From Calamus simplicifolius (taxonomy: Eukaryota > Streptophyta > Magnoliopsida > Arecales > Arecaceae): 64,000 nt of DNA. The position numbers and the translations under genes were made by a program. The DNA is taken from contig UESW01004771.1 in NCBI GenBank assembly GCA_900491605.1, positions 500,836-564,835 of the forward strand, given 5' to 3'. Positions 46,036 through 56,756 of the stretch are shown here, one piece after another. The notes below the pieces were generated by a model, which was given only the letters and a program-made list of their open reading frames with translations, made no database searches and had not been told where the DNA came from. Within the stretch, counting starts at the first letter, position 1, and each line of letters starts with the position of its first letter.

Positions 46036-48272
46036 CGTTGGCCCCTAGATTGATTTTGATGATTACAAAATAATTAAAACTAAGTTTATTATAAAAATTA
46101 AGATTAATGCGGGATGTACAAGTGTCGTACAGATGAGCCTTATCAAGCGAAATTTTATTTGTTACATGGTAACTTACTTTCTCTTGTCTTGAATATAGCT
46201 AAATATTTCAATCTTACCAGGGCATTTGCATGACTTCATGAGCCAGCTAGTTAGCTAGCTTGTTTTGCCTTTTAGCTACCTGGTCTTACATGATTAGCTA
46301 ACTATTCTTTGCACTGTTAGCTTGGCCAAACCATGCTTGGATTACGTTAGCTTGTGAGCTAACTTCTTCCCTCTCTTAGATAGCTTGTTAGCCTCAAGAG
46401 CTAACTATTTTCATGCAAGTTCTTGTCTTGGCCGAATGAGCTTTGGAATCAGCTAGCTAGGCAGCTAGCTGGGCAGCTTAGTGAGTTAACTTGTTTGTCT
46501 CAGTAGCTAACCATTTCTTACAGGAATCCTTCTTGGCCGAATGGACTTCAGTTCAAGCTAGCTGGAGAGCTAGCTTCTCCCTTGGACGGTTCCCATGGCA
46601 TTCAAATTTAGTTAGCTAGGAAGCTAACTCCTTTTCTCATGGGCGTATGAAAGCTTGCTTCAGTTAGCTGGAAAGCTAACTATTTTATTCTTCTTTCTCT
46701 CTTAGCCGAATGATATGATAAAAGAGTTAGCTTAAGAGCTAACTACTTTGGGGCATTTTCTCTCTTGGCCGAATGAATGTTTGAACAAGTTAGCTTAGCA
46801 GCTAACTACTTTATCTTTTTATCTCTCCTGGGCGCATGAACTTTTGAATTGAGTTAGCTGAATAGCTAACTACTTTTTATCATGATGGATTTAACTATTT
46901 ATCTAGTTAGCTGAAGAGCTAACTACTCTACTCATTCTCTCTTCCTAGCTGCATGAAATTCAAATTGAGTTAGCTGAATAGCTAACTATTTTTTCTCTTA
47001 ATGCATGAAACATTTCATTGAGTTAACTGAAGAGCTAACTACTTTATCCTGGATGCCTTACTAGCCGTGTGCATGATGGAATGAGCTAGCTTGTTAGCTA
47101 GCTACTTTATTACTCTTTTATGGCTGATTTCAAGTCATCTTGCCATGGAGCTTTATTGAATAGCTAACTAGTTTTGGTTGTTTAGCTAGCTTGGAGCCTC
47201 TTCTCCTTTCTCCATGAGTTGGATGTCTTCAAAGGAGCTTCCTGGAAAATTAATTATAGCCAACCACCGCTCTGCACTCTTACATGCTCTCTCTCTCTCT
47301 CCTTAATTATATTTTCATTTTCATGATGACTGACTTTTACTCTTTTGGTATTTGACAGAGATCTTTCCTCATCAAAGGATTAAATGCAATCAATAGGGAA
47401 ATAATCTCAAACGGTTACATTTTTCTTCCGTTTTAATTTTCTCTTATTACCAATGTGTCTAACGGATATTTTTCTTGGTTTAAATAGCTGAGATCAGAGG
47501 AACACAATGACGAATCTGAGAAAGAAAAAGAGGAGAAAGAAATCAAGAAAGAGAGTGTTCATTGCATATTTTTTTCGGAGTGTTGGAAAGCAAGTTCTTG
47601 TGCATTGAAGTTGATAAATCTTAATCACTGCTCAAGTCATCCAGATCCGGTAAAGCATTCAAAAGATTCAGCTACCTCGGAGATCCACACTCATTGCTGA
47701 AGATTTGCTTCAAATTTGTAAAGTATTCTTTGAATATTTGCTAAGTTAGAAGCTATCTGTTATCTATTCTAAAATTTCTTGTAATAGGGTTAAGGATAAC
47801 CCTAGATTGTTGTTTGGCTTCCTTGTGCCATTAAACAAGAGGACTAGCTGGGTAAGGCTAGGGGTTTGGCTTTCTTGTGCCGTTAAACAAGAGGACTAGC
47901 CGTAAGGCTAGGGGTTTGGCTTCCTTGTGCTGTTAAACAAAAGGACTAGCTAGGTAAGGCTAGGGGTTTGGCTGCCTTGTGCTGTGAAATAAGAGGACTA
48001 GCTGGGAAGGCTAGGGGTTGTAATCGTTGTGATACAATTAGTGAAATTCCCAAATGATTTTTGGAGAGTGGACGTAGAAGCCGGGTTTGGCACCGAACCA
48101 CTATAAATCCTCTTGTGTTTGTGATTGCTTATTCTGTATGATTTTGTTTTTTGCACTCCACTACACTGCTATGAACTATTTTTTAACTAGTGATTAAGCA
48201 CATATCTGCACTAGTAATTAATTTTAAATACCCAATTTACCCTCCCTCTTGGGTTGCTACATCTGAGCAACA
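46036..48272 (+). repeat. 5' LTR of Sirevirus D
   Basis: Starts cgttggcccctag (first T of TG changed to C) and ends atctgagcaaca, 2237 bp. It shares with LTR A the agttagct/agctaact hairpin array (46550-47110), a (ct)n run near 47290, the leader and a four-copy ~52-bp tandem repeat at 47815-48019 (three copies in A). Confidence 0.88.
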
Positions 48273-48274
48273 AG

Positions 48275-48286
48275 TGGTATCAGAGT
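48275..48286 (+). other. Primer-binding site of Sirevirus D
   Basis: tggtatcagagt, two bases after the LTR, complements initiator-Met tRNA with one mismatch. Confidence 0.85.
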
Positions 48287-48347
48287 AGCGTGCTCTTGAT
48301 TTCTATAGCTTTAAATAGCTTGGAGCTAAAGATCAGTAGTAATCCAA

Positions 48348-49701
48348 ATGGGATCTATGTTGATCGAAGGACAGTCAACTAATAGACCACCTCTATTTGA
48401 TATCACAAATTACACTTATTGGAAAGCACGTATGAAAATTTTTATTCAAGCACTTGATTATGATTTATGGAGTATCATAGTCAATGGACCTCACACACCC
48501 ACTATTAAATCTGATGGTATTGATATTCCCAAACCAGAAACGGAATGGAATGTGCATGATAAGAAGTTGGCTCAACTGAATGCTAAAGCCATGAATGTAT
48601 TATATTGTTCTTTAGATGCCAATGAATTTAATCGTATTTCTACATGCATATCTACTAAGAAAATTTGGAATAGACTTGAAGTTACCCATGAGGGTACCAA
48701 TAAAGTTAAAGAATCTAGAATAAATATGCTTGTACATGAATATGAACTGTTTAAAATGAAATCATATGAAAGCATTGGTGATATGTTTACAAGATTCACT
48801 AATATTATTAATGGGCTGAAAAGCCTTGAAAAATCTTATACTAATGGTGATCTTGTTAGAAATGTTTTGAGATCCTTGCCTAGGTCTTGGAGGCCAAAGT
48901 TACTGCAATTCAAGAAGCCAAGGACCTCAACACACTATCTCTTGAAGAATTAGTTGGTTCATTGATGACTCATGAGCTTCAGCGGCAACAACATTTTGAT
49001 AAAGAACAATCCAAAAATAAGAGGATGTTGGGACTAAAGAGTGTAGTCCTAAATGATGAGAATGAGAGCACCTCAAGTGAAAGTGATGAGGAAAATGATC
49101 TAGCTCTCATTACAAGGAAATTTGTGAAATTCATGAGAAAGAAATTTGAAGGAAGAAAGAGAGCATTAATGAAAGGAGAGCCAAGCAATGAAAAAGACTA
49201 TGAAGTAATTTGTTATGAATGCAACAAACCGGGACACTACAAGCCAGATTGTCCATATCTGAAGAAAGGTTTAAGAAATTTAAAAGAAGGCTATGATAGC
49301 TACATGGAGTGATAGTGATGCATCAAGCTTTGAAGAAGAAGAGAAGAATGAAGAAGAAAATTTGTCTTATAGCGAACAATGAAGAGGTAAGCCCCAACTT
49401 GTTAGATGATTTTACATTTGATGAATTGCATGGTGCATTTTATGAATTAATTGATGATTTCGCAAATCTCAGTTTAAAAAATAAAGATTTAAAAAATCAA
49501 GTTCAAAATCTTACTTTAGAAAAGGATAAACTATTAGAAGAAAATGAAGTTTTATTACAAGAAAACATGAATTTGAAAAATAAAGTAGATAGATTGAAAC
49601 CTACTGTAGATAAGTTTACTTTGAGCTCTACTAAACTTAACATGATTCTTGAAAATCAAAGAGCTGTTTTTAACAAAGCTGGCCTAGATACAATCCTTTA
49701 A
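48348..49701 (+). pseudogene. Sirevirus D gag
   Basis: The ATG at 48348 gives MGSMLIEGQSTNRPPLF; 48348-48890 is the UBN2 gag domain. A frameshift near 48890 moves to 48887-49312, ending in a complete CCHC zinc knuckle (CYECNKPGHYKPDC). A second shift near 49310 continues in 49309-49701, a coiled coil rich in Lys, Glu and Leu (ANLSLKNKDLKNQVQNL). Better preserved than gag of element E. Two frameshifts make it non-functional. Confidence 0.87.
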
Positions 49702-51012
49702 ATAGATAAAAGTTTTTAAAAAATATTTATGTGCATGCTAATAATTCTACTGAAGTTACATGTTTCGAATGTGGTAAACCTGGACACAAAGCATATATAT
49801 GTCACACACACATGTTAAAAAGATATGGGTTCCAAAAGGAACCATTTTAGTTAATCCTAAAGGACCCAAGAAAGCTTGGGTACCTAGAAGCAAAACTTGA
49901 TATTATGGATGCAGGTGTGTCTTACAACTAGTAGAGCAAAAAGAAAATGATACTTGGATACCGGGTGCTCAAAACACATGCTGGGTGATGAATCTGAATT
50001 CATCACTTTGAATGCAATTGATGGAGGAGTGGTTACCTTTGAAAATAATGACCAAGGTAAAATTATTGGCATTGATAAAATTGGTACAACTCCCTCTACT
50101 TTTATTGATAATATCTTGCTTTTAAATGTATTAAATCATAACTTGCTTAGCATTAATCAATTTTATGAAAAAGGTTTTAAAATTATTTCTGAATCATCTC
50201 TTTGCATAATTACAAATCCTGTTGATGATTGCATGAAAGCCATTGGTCATAGGCATAGTAATGTTTATATTGTTAATGACCAGATTATTGAATGTCTAGT
50301 TGTCATGAATGCTAAAATTGATAAATCTAATTATGACATTATAGACTTGCTTATGTCAGCATGGATTTGCCTTCTAAATTATTCAAAAAATTTGGTTAAA
50401 GGTTTGCCAAAATTAAGTTTCAAAAAAGAAAATTTGTGATACATGAAAATTTTGAAAAATTAATTAGAATTTCTTTTAAGTCTAAAAATATGATTTTAAC
50501 TTGTAAACTTTTAGAACTTTTGCATATGGATTCATGATTATTGATAATTTTCTCGATTTACATAAGTTTTATTCTTAGTTAGCAAAAATGAAGCATCTTC
50601 AGTTTTTTCTAAAACTCCTTAGAAGAATTTCAAATGAAAAAGGTTTTCCTATTTTATCTATTAGAAGTGATCATAAAAAGAAATTTGAAAATCAGCACTT
50701 TGAAAAATCTGGAAATGAACATAGGACCTTATGTTCATATTATGTTTGATGAATCTAATGATCTTCCATTAAGGAAGAGAAAGGTTTTGAATGGCACAGA
50801 TGAAATTGAAAGTCAAGTCAAGAAGCTCACCTTGGATTCAAGGATACAAGCGATACATGAAGAAGAAATTCAACATGATGATCCCAAGGTAATGCTGATA
50901 GAGGTATGTCTATAATCATTCTTAAAGAGCTAATATTAATGATCCATCTCATGATATTAGGATTAGATCATCATTTAGAAATACATGTATTAATTTCATA
51001 TTTGTAAACTAG
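49702..51012 (+). pseudogene. Sirevirus D protease and pol remnants
   Basis: A second zinc knuckle (CFECGKPGHKAYIC) lies near 49768-49812. 49954-50439 begins with the protease active site (DTGCSKHM) and runs to the pre-integrase linker. 50400-50545 is broken pre-integrase. 50588-50746 contains an integrase scrap around an RSDH block (second catalytic Asp). 50747-50915 holds an acidic linker, and 50925-51012 the hinge block INDPSHDIRIRS that aligns with element F near 21900. Large internal deletions remove most of integrase. Confidence 0.8.
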
Positions 51013-51128
51013 CATTATAAACTAAATGGGTATTTAGAAACTAAATGACAACCATTATAAACTAAATGGATATTTAGAAATTAATTGGATGTGCATGGTA
51101 ATTTCATTAAAAATAAAGCAAGATTCTT
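51013..51128. repeat. Junction with 40-bp direct repeat
   Basis: 51013-51052 and 51053-51090 are two diverged copies of a cattataaactaaatgg unit. They lie between Sirevirus D and the mobile-domain frame. No gene; I could not find an inverted partner. Confidence 0.55.
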
Positions 51129-52520
51129 GTCTCGGGCTTTGTAGAGAGATGGCAGCTCGAGACAAACACCTTCCATCTTCCCTTTGGCGAGATGATGATC
51201 ACATTGGATGATGTTGCCGCCATATTAGGGATTAGTGTCATGGGTGCCTCGGTGTCCTTGTCTTGTGATAGGATGAGTGATCGGGATGCTGAGGACCTAC
51301 TAATGCAGCTATTAGGTATATCATAGGATAACGCGCGTCAAGAGGTTATATCTGTCCACGGTCAATCTATGAGATTAGAGTGGCTGAAGAGTCATTTCCC
51401 TGATGTATCAGATAGAGATAGCCACTGTAGAATAGAGTGTGCAGTGCGAGCGTATTTGCTTTTTTTGTTAGGGTGTACACTCTTTGTCAATAAAAGCGGG
51501 ACGAGGGTGCCTATAGCTTATCTTGCTCTGCTTCGGCATTTGGATAGAGTGAGCACATATGCCTGGGGTGTTGGTGCCTTGGCTCATTTATATCAGTAAT
51601 TGGGGATTGCGTCTAGGGCATCCGTTAGACAGATCAGTGGATATATGACGCTTCTCTAGGCATGGATTTATGAATATTTTCCCTTTCTCACTCCTCACCC
51701 AGCCCTGGACCTATACTAATGCTAGGCCCCGCGTACACCGATGGACTCCCGGCAGTCCATCCCGTACTACGATGGACCATTTGGTGATTCTACGCGAGTC
51801 ATTGAACGTTTTGAAGGCAGATGAGGTATGTACCATAGGACCATGCACTTGTATATTTCTATAATTTGCCATATATTATCAAACTGATTACGATTTATCT
51901 GTTGCAGGTAGTTTGGGATCCCCATCGTCTTATCCGTGATGATCATCCATTCCTTGATATTGCATTCTTTAGTGGATGCCTCAAGTGCATAGATGTCGTA
52001 GAACCCTATCATCCTGAAAGGTTTTACGACAGTTCGGTAGAATACAGACGATCCCCCGTGTGCCACTAGCCCCTGAGCGAGCTAGCAGAGGATCGACAGC
52101 AGCATCATACCACATCCGGTACGTCTTCTATGGGCAGTTATGGGAGAGGTGAGAGGATCACCTGCTGAGCCAAGCGAGCAGGAGCCATCTAGTGACCCGA
52201 CCCTCAGATTGCATATCGGATATTTGGAGTGGTATTCTCGGATCACGCATCTGGCTGTTCACCCTCTAGAGAGCCGATCCCGTATCTATTCTCGATCATG
52301 TCCCGATGATGCTAATGCTGACGTGCAAGGCCGGCGTATTGCAGATGCGATTGGCCTTTGCACCAGCATTCTTGATATGGATCGGGAGGAGGCTGCGTCA
52401 CAGGGGACCTACATGTACGATGTCATATCGCAGATTGCACATGTGTTGCAGGGTCAGCATATCTCTACGGTTGAGCCTATGGAGCCTGATGTCCCTAGCC
52501 CTAGTCATGCATCGCCATAG
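51129..52520 (+). pseudogene. Plant mobile domain (PMD) protein, truncated and degenerate
   Basis: 51129-51330 encodes SGFVERWQLETNTFHLPFGE and LDDVAAILGI, the PMD signature; 51369-51599 gives RAYLLFLLGCTLFVNKSGT and YLALLRHLDR...YAWGVGALAHLY. 51600-51720 is the AWIYEYFPFL block with stops. A canonical intron gtatgt ... ttgcag at 51826-51907 separates KADE from VVWDPHRL. After a frameshift near 52020 a VLRQFG-like block and, at 52140-52520, a YLEWYSRITHLAVHPL segment follow. PMD proteins occur both as host genes and inside MULEs and retroelements. The N-terminus is lost at the element D boundary. It is convergent with the OTU-transposase gene. Confidence 0.78.
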
Positions 52521-52739
52521 CAGTACAGGCATCGACGACGGCATGGTGGGGATCCCTGATGTACCTTATGTATTTTGTATCTTTTAGCACATAGTGCATC
52601 TTTTTGTAAAAGACATTGAAGTTTGAATGAAATTTTACTTCCTTTTGGCTCAATTTAAATGAAAATTTTTGGAATTAATATAAATATGTCAAACATTATA
52701 CAAATTTGATTGTTGCTAACAAAATTAACTCGAAAACTC
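52521..52739. other. Spacer between convergent pseudogenes
   Basis: 219 bp. It holds the presumed 3' ends of the mobile-domain and OTU-transposase pseudogenes; nothing else is recognised. Confidence 0.5.
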
Positions 52740-53455
52740 AATAGTCTTGCTAATAATAACATCCAACGAGATTGTTTATCTGAACTGGTGATCCTAGATT
52801 CATATGAAGTAGCCCATCCGAAAGCACAGGGTAAATGATGTTTTCGCCAATTGCTTGCTATTGGGGGAATGGGATGATCCGGTAATAGAAACACTTGCAA
52901 AATATATAAATTAGTAAACAGAATGAATTATTAGTCATTTAAATATGATTAAGAGACATTTAATTAATACCTCCACAAAATGATTGCCATTTACGAACAC
53001 CACTGCAATATTTTTGCGGATAAAGGAGGAAGAGGCATCTATCATAGAGGTAGGAATATAAGACATTGTTGCAAGGAGAGGTGGTATAGGACAACGTTAT
53101 AGCGGGACGTTATAACGTGCCCCATATTCGGCATAGTCATCCACCGGTCATAAGGTGGACAATTATCAAAATATGATAATGCATGTTCAATCTCCTCAAA
53201 CCTCCCTTCGACAGCAAAAAAGCGCGATAGTGCTCTGAATAAATGACATTGCAACTCATATAATAAATCCTTCCTAATATGGAGCCAATCCCCCTCTCCA
53301 AATCCCAGCAAGTCAGCTATTGCTCTAAATCCGTAGTTTCCATCAGTTTTAACATCCTTGATATGTTGGATGAACCGACTCAACCCATCTGGAATTTGAT
53401 CAATATAGATTGTTGGCTTATATGACCGGGTTCGATGACGAAAAACCTACAAACC
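52740..53455 (-). pseudogene. OTU-like peptidase domain of MULE transposase gene
   Basis: On the minus strand 53455-53042 encodes IPDGLSRFIQHIKDVKTDG, then NYGFRAIADLLGFGEGDW and, further on, DRWMTMPNMGHVI and YNVVLYHLSLQQC. OTU proteases have D-G-N/H-C at this position; here Cys is Tyr, so the nucleophile is missing. 53041-52960 continues in another frame with VVFVNGNHFVEV, the catalytic-His block, and 52900-52740 with LPDHPIPPIASNW and FGWATSYESRI. OTU domains C-terminal to MULE transposases are known in plants. Their role is unproven. Confidence 0.75.
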
Positions 53456-53489
53456 ATTTACGAATGAATCCTATTAGATTGCAAACAAT

Positions 53490-53835
53490 CACTTTGAATA
53501 ACAAATGGCACGGGTCGGCACGGGCTCGGCACATGCCGGCATGATCCCAGCACGGGTCCGGAAGTTGCCGGCACGGGCCCGGCATGGGTTCGGAAGTTGC
53601 CGGCACGGGTCCGGCACGTCCTGGCAAGGGTCCAGCATGGGTCCGGAAGTTGCCGCATAGGTCCGGCCCTTAGCCGGCACGGGCCTGGCATAGGTTCAGA
53701 AGTTGCCGGCACGGGGCTCGGAAGTTTCCGGCATGTGCCGGCACATACCGGCACGGGTCCAGCACATATGGCACGGGCCCGGCACATACCGGCACGGGCC
53801 CGGAAGTTGCCGGCATGGTCCCACGGGTGAAAGAA
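53490..53835 (-). repeat. GC-rich minisatellite between SWIM and OTU domains
   Basis: About ten diverged copies of a 20-36 bp unit built from ccggcacgggcc and ggaagttgccgg. The block stays open in several reading frames of both strands. On the minus strand it would encode an AGNFRTRAG / GPVPATSGP-type repeat linker. Confidence 0.8.
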
Positions 53836-53878
53836 GTGCTTCTTACCTTCTTCCATGGCTGCCTCTTTGGCACTTGCG

Positions 53879-55800
53879 TCATTGGTGGAGTGCCCATTCC
53901 AAGTGAATAACTATCTTGTTCTGAAAGAAGCAACTCAAAGGCTGAAGGATCACGGCGGTAGATGTATCAACCTTCAATGAAGCGCGGCCGCGGCCAAGTG
54001 AACAAGTCATCCTTTTGGCAGGTTCTTCAAGAGAAGTACTATCTAGGCTAGCAATCTCTCTCAATTTTCTTAACATCTGCAATTGCGAAGACCCATCTAA
54101 CTGTTTGAATTTCTGAGCAATTATATCCAACTCTGGTTCATAGCTTAGCTGAATACTTTGCACTTTTGAAGCAGGCACCATATCAAGTTTTCTCCAATGA
54201 GGATCTATGCAATCGAAGGGAATTTGCCGACCTTCCATCCTGAGCCGCACAATCTCGTGGGCGCATGGTAAACCATGTGTGCGCCGAATAGCACACCCAC
54301 AAACTGAATCATCAATCCCAACTGAATTGGCTCGGTTGGCTTGGGCGAGGATCTGATTTAATGCACTTATAGAAATGAAACCTCGTAGTTCTTTGAATTC
54401 AGCAGGCTTGAAGTCGTGTTGCACGACCATCAAACTCTTCTCAAATAGGCTTTAATGTCACTATGCTGCAACTCAATCAAACTATGTATTTTGTCCAAGA
54501 TGACTCGAAATTCTTTTGGCTTGATCCAAGCTATCTTTTCAGCCTTGCATGTGCACTTTCAGCCCTAGAAAAGTAAATAAAATAAATAAAAGTGATATAA
54601 CAATTGCATAATTAAATTATAAAGTTCTTAAATTTATCAATTCCTTGTGATACCTATTAGTTATCACATTCCCGTAGTGCCTACATGCGTCCGTCCATGC
54701 TGCGATAAATCTTTCCTTGTACTTGCTCAGCCAAGTATCTGACACATACCGTAAAGCATCTGAATAGGTACTAAAATCTCTCTGGAGTGCACTCCAGTGA
54801 TCATTAAACTCATCTTCTGTGGTGGACAACACAAGTATATTCCAACTCATTATAAACTTATCTCATTTCTCCTTTGTTTCAAATAACCTTTTGCACTAGG
54901 CCAAAACATTCCTACTAATATGTCATCTACATAACAAATGTGTTGCCGTAGGAAATACCCTCTGAATTGCATTCAATAGAGCCAAGTCTCTATCTGTGAC
55001 TATCACCTCAAGCAAAGCATCAGCGTCCATGACATTGCGCAATTTCTCTAATGCCCATGTATAGTTATCTTCTCACTTAGAGTCCATGTATACAAAAGCA
55101 ATAGAAAATGTCGGGTCAGTTGATGTCACCCCCACAATCTCTAAGAGAGGAAGACGATATCTATTCATCTTGTAAGTGCAATCCATTATCTAACACACGA
55201 GGAAATGCACGTAATAATTCTATACTGCCAGGGTGTGCCCAAAACAAGTCACGCACAGCATTAGACTTAATACAATTCCTATGTCATTCAATGTATTTAC
55301 ACTCAGATAATTTACCAAGAAGATGTTGCATCTGAGATCTCCAGCTGTCTCTACAGCCTTACACCTCTACCGTGCATTGTAGATTATCTTCATTATCGTA
55401 ATTAAGGGCATCCCTTTGCTTCAAAGTAGATAATATGTCCTTAGGCCGAACCAAACTGTTCAACATCTCCACTAGCATTATAGTCTCCTGCTTAGATAAT
55501 CGTCCTGCATATGAGTGCCCCTCGATATGCTTTGCAGTTGGATGATTGTGCACACCGCACATGACCATTAACATCCAATCATCTGCAGCATCCAATTTTT
55601 TTTCTCTTAAGGCAAAAGGACATCCACACTTCTTAGTGCCACTGGCCCTGATCTTTGATCCCTTTTCCTTTATGTGTTTACTTTTGCAAGTACCACTCCT
55701 CTCGCAAGAAAAAAAATTCTTGGTTTCTTAACAGTGCTACCCGTATTGATTTTTTAATAATAACGATAAATCCATTCCTCCTTTCGACTTCCCGACACCA
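53879..55800 (-). pseudogene. MULE (Mutator-like) transposase, SWIM zinc finger
   Basis: Minus-strand order: WRKY-GCM1/FAR1-like zinc region ending KKCGCPFALREKK (about 55690-55595) and CGVHNHPTAKHIEGHSYAGR (55595-55359). The DDE core has PLLEIVGVTSTDPTFSIAF (about 55140-55085) and the catalytic block VIVTDRDLALLNAI (about 55005-54965), with stops near 54935 and 54900. 54850-54655 covers the downstream helical region to HYGNVITNR. A canonical intron (54653-54565, gtatca ... ttctag) precedes AESAHARLK. 54433-53879 gives the SWIM finger CGCAIRRTHGLPCAHEI. Stops and frameshifts show it is dead. No terminal inverted repeats were found by eye. Confidence 0.85.
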
Positions 55801-56056
55801 ATTATACATTTCTTCTCTACTTTTGAATATCTATAAAATAAATAGTTTTATGTTAGTAGATAATTTAAACATTGCTCAGTCAAATAATACTAAAACAATT
55901 GCAATCAAATTTTTCTTACCTTATAAGTTGTAAATTCATTTATGTAATCCATCACACAATCATAGCCAATCATGCTGCATTCAGTCGAAGCATTGCCCTA
56001 CACGATCAAATAATCATTTAAACCCTAATCATAATTAATCCAAAAAAATAAAAATG
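55801..56056. other. AT-rich stretch upstream of transposase
   Basis: No gene seen. Probably 5' leader or first-exon remnants of the minus-strand transposase. Confidence 0.4.
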
Positions 56057-56287
56057 TTCGGCCCTCTGTGGCCGAAAATAAACTTTATGTTCGGCCATAC
56101 GAGGCCGAATTATTGGCATCTGTTCGGCCGAGTGTGGCCAAACAAAAATCTTCTGTTTGGCCAAGTATGGCCGAACAGAAGGAATCTATTTGGCCCACTA
56201 GGGCCGAACACATTGACTCAGTTCGGCCCTGTGTGGCCGAACAGACTTGACCTGTTCGGTCATACAGAGCCAAACAACTCACGAACG
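56057..56287. repeat. Seven tandem 33-bp hairpin repeats
   Basis: Seven units of exactly 33 bp. Each starts ttcggcc (or tttggcc) and has ggccgaa (or ggccaaa) after about 6 bases, then a variable 13-base tail. The arms make a 7-bp hairpin in most units. Because 33 is a multiple of 3 the block is open in several frames, giving an 11-residue FGP/WPN-type peptide repeat in one of them. Confidence 0.9.
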
Positions 56288-56756
56288 GGAAAAAAAAATT
56301 TCGACGATGGGGATATAAACAACCTTTGCGACAGTAGAACCTTCAAAATTGCTAGTTGCTTGTCCATTGCTCGATTATAGGTTGAAATCTCTTCAACCAA
56401 GCTTCAAATGGTCGGATCCGAGGGTGTTTTGATCCTGAGTGAGGAAGGGGGAGGGGAGCTGTTTTGACTTGAAGGGGGCTACTGAGCAAGTAAGGGTATT
56501 TTGGTTCAAATTTTTTAAAGGCAAATATATATATATATATATATATATTTTTATTTTATTTTTAAGGGAGCGGGGGGCCTACCGGGGAAAACCGCGGCCA
56601 AATAGAACTACCCCGCTCACGCCTCCTCCTCGTTGTTTAAAGTGAGACACAGGACCTACCTCCTTGGGCTTTAACTCTCTTGGGCTTTGGGGTACCTAAA
56701 GGGTCTCTGGTCCTCGTTTTTCGAAGATTGTCAGAGGAACAGGTTCCGGAGGTACG
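56288..56756 (+). promoter_or_regulatory. Upstream region of GDH
   Basis: Contains an (at)n microsatellite at about 56525-56548, a GC-rich stretch (56565-56630) and a pyrimidine-rich leader before the ATG. The promoter must be short or incorporate transposon-derived sequence, because the repeat block ends at 56287. No unambiguous TATA box apart from the (at)n run. Confidence 0.5.

Larger units (their letters stand above)
46036..51012 (+). mobile_element. Sirevirus element D, 3' part missing
   Basis: 5' LTR 46036-48272, primer-binding site 48275-48286, gag from 48348, protease near 49950 and scattered integrase and hinge fragments to about 51012. RT, RNase H, accessory frame and 3' LTR are absent; MULE-type sequence follows. 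The LTR is of the same family as A's. Confidence 0.86.

Noticed and set aside
48275..48290. tRNA gene at tggtatcagag
   Set aside because: It is the primer-binding site complementary to a tRNA end, directly after an LTR; no cloverleaf.
53418..53933. Several overlapping 60-130 codon frames on both strands
   Set aside because: All come from the GC-rich minisatellite, which lacks stops in most frames; only the surrounding OTU and SWIM domains are recognisable.
54617..54660. C-terminal tail of the transposase frame reading past NVITNR
   Set aside because: This is read-through into an 89-bp intron with canonical gtatca and ttctag ends; the next exon resumes the conserved block.
56054..56380. 108-codon frame with 11-residue repeats as a structural protein
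   Set aside because: The repeat is explained by 33-bp DNA units; no start context or conserved domain. Kept as a DNA repeat.
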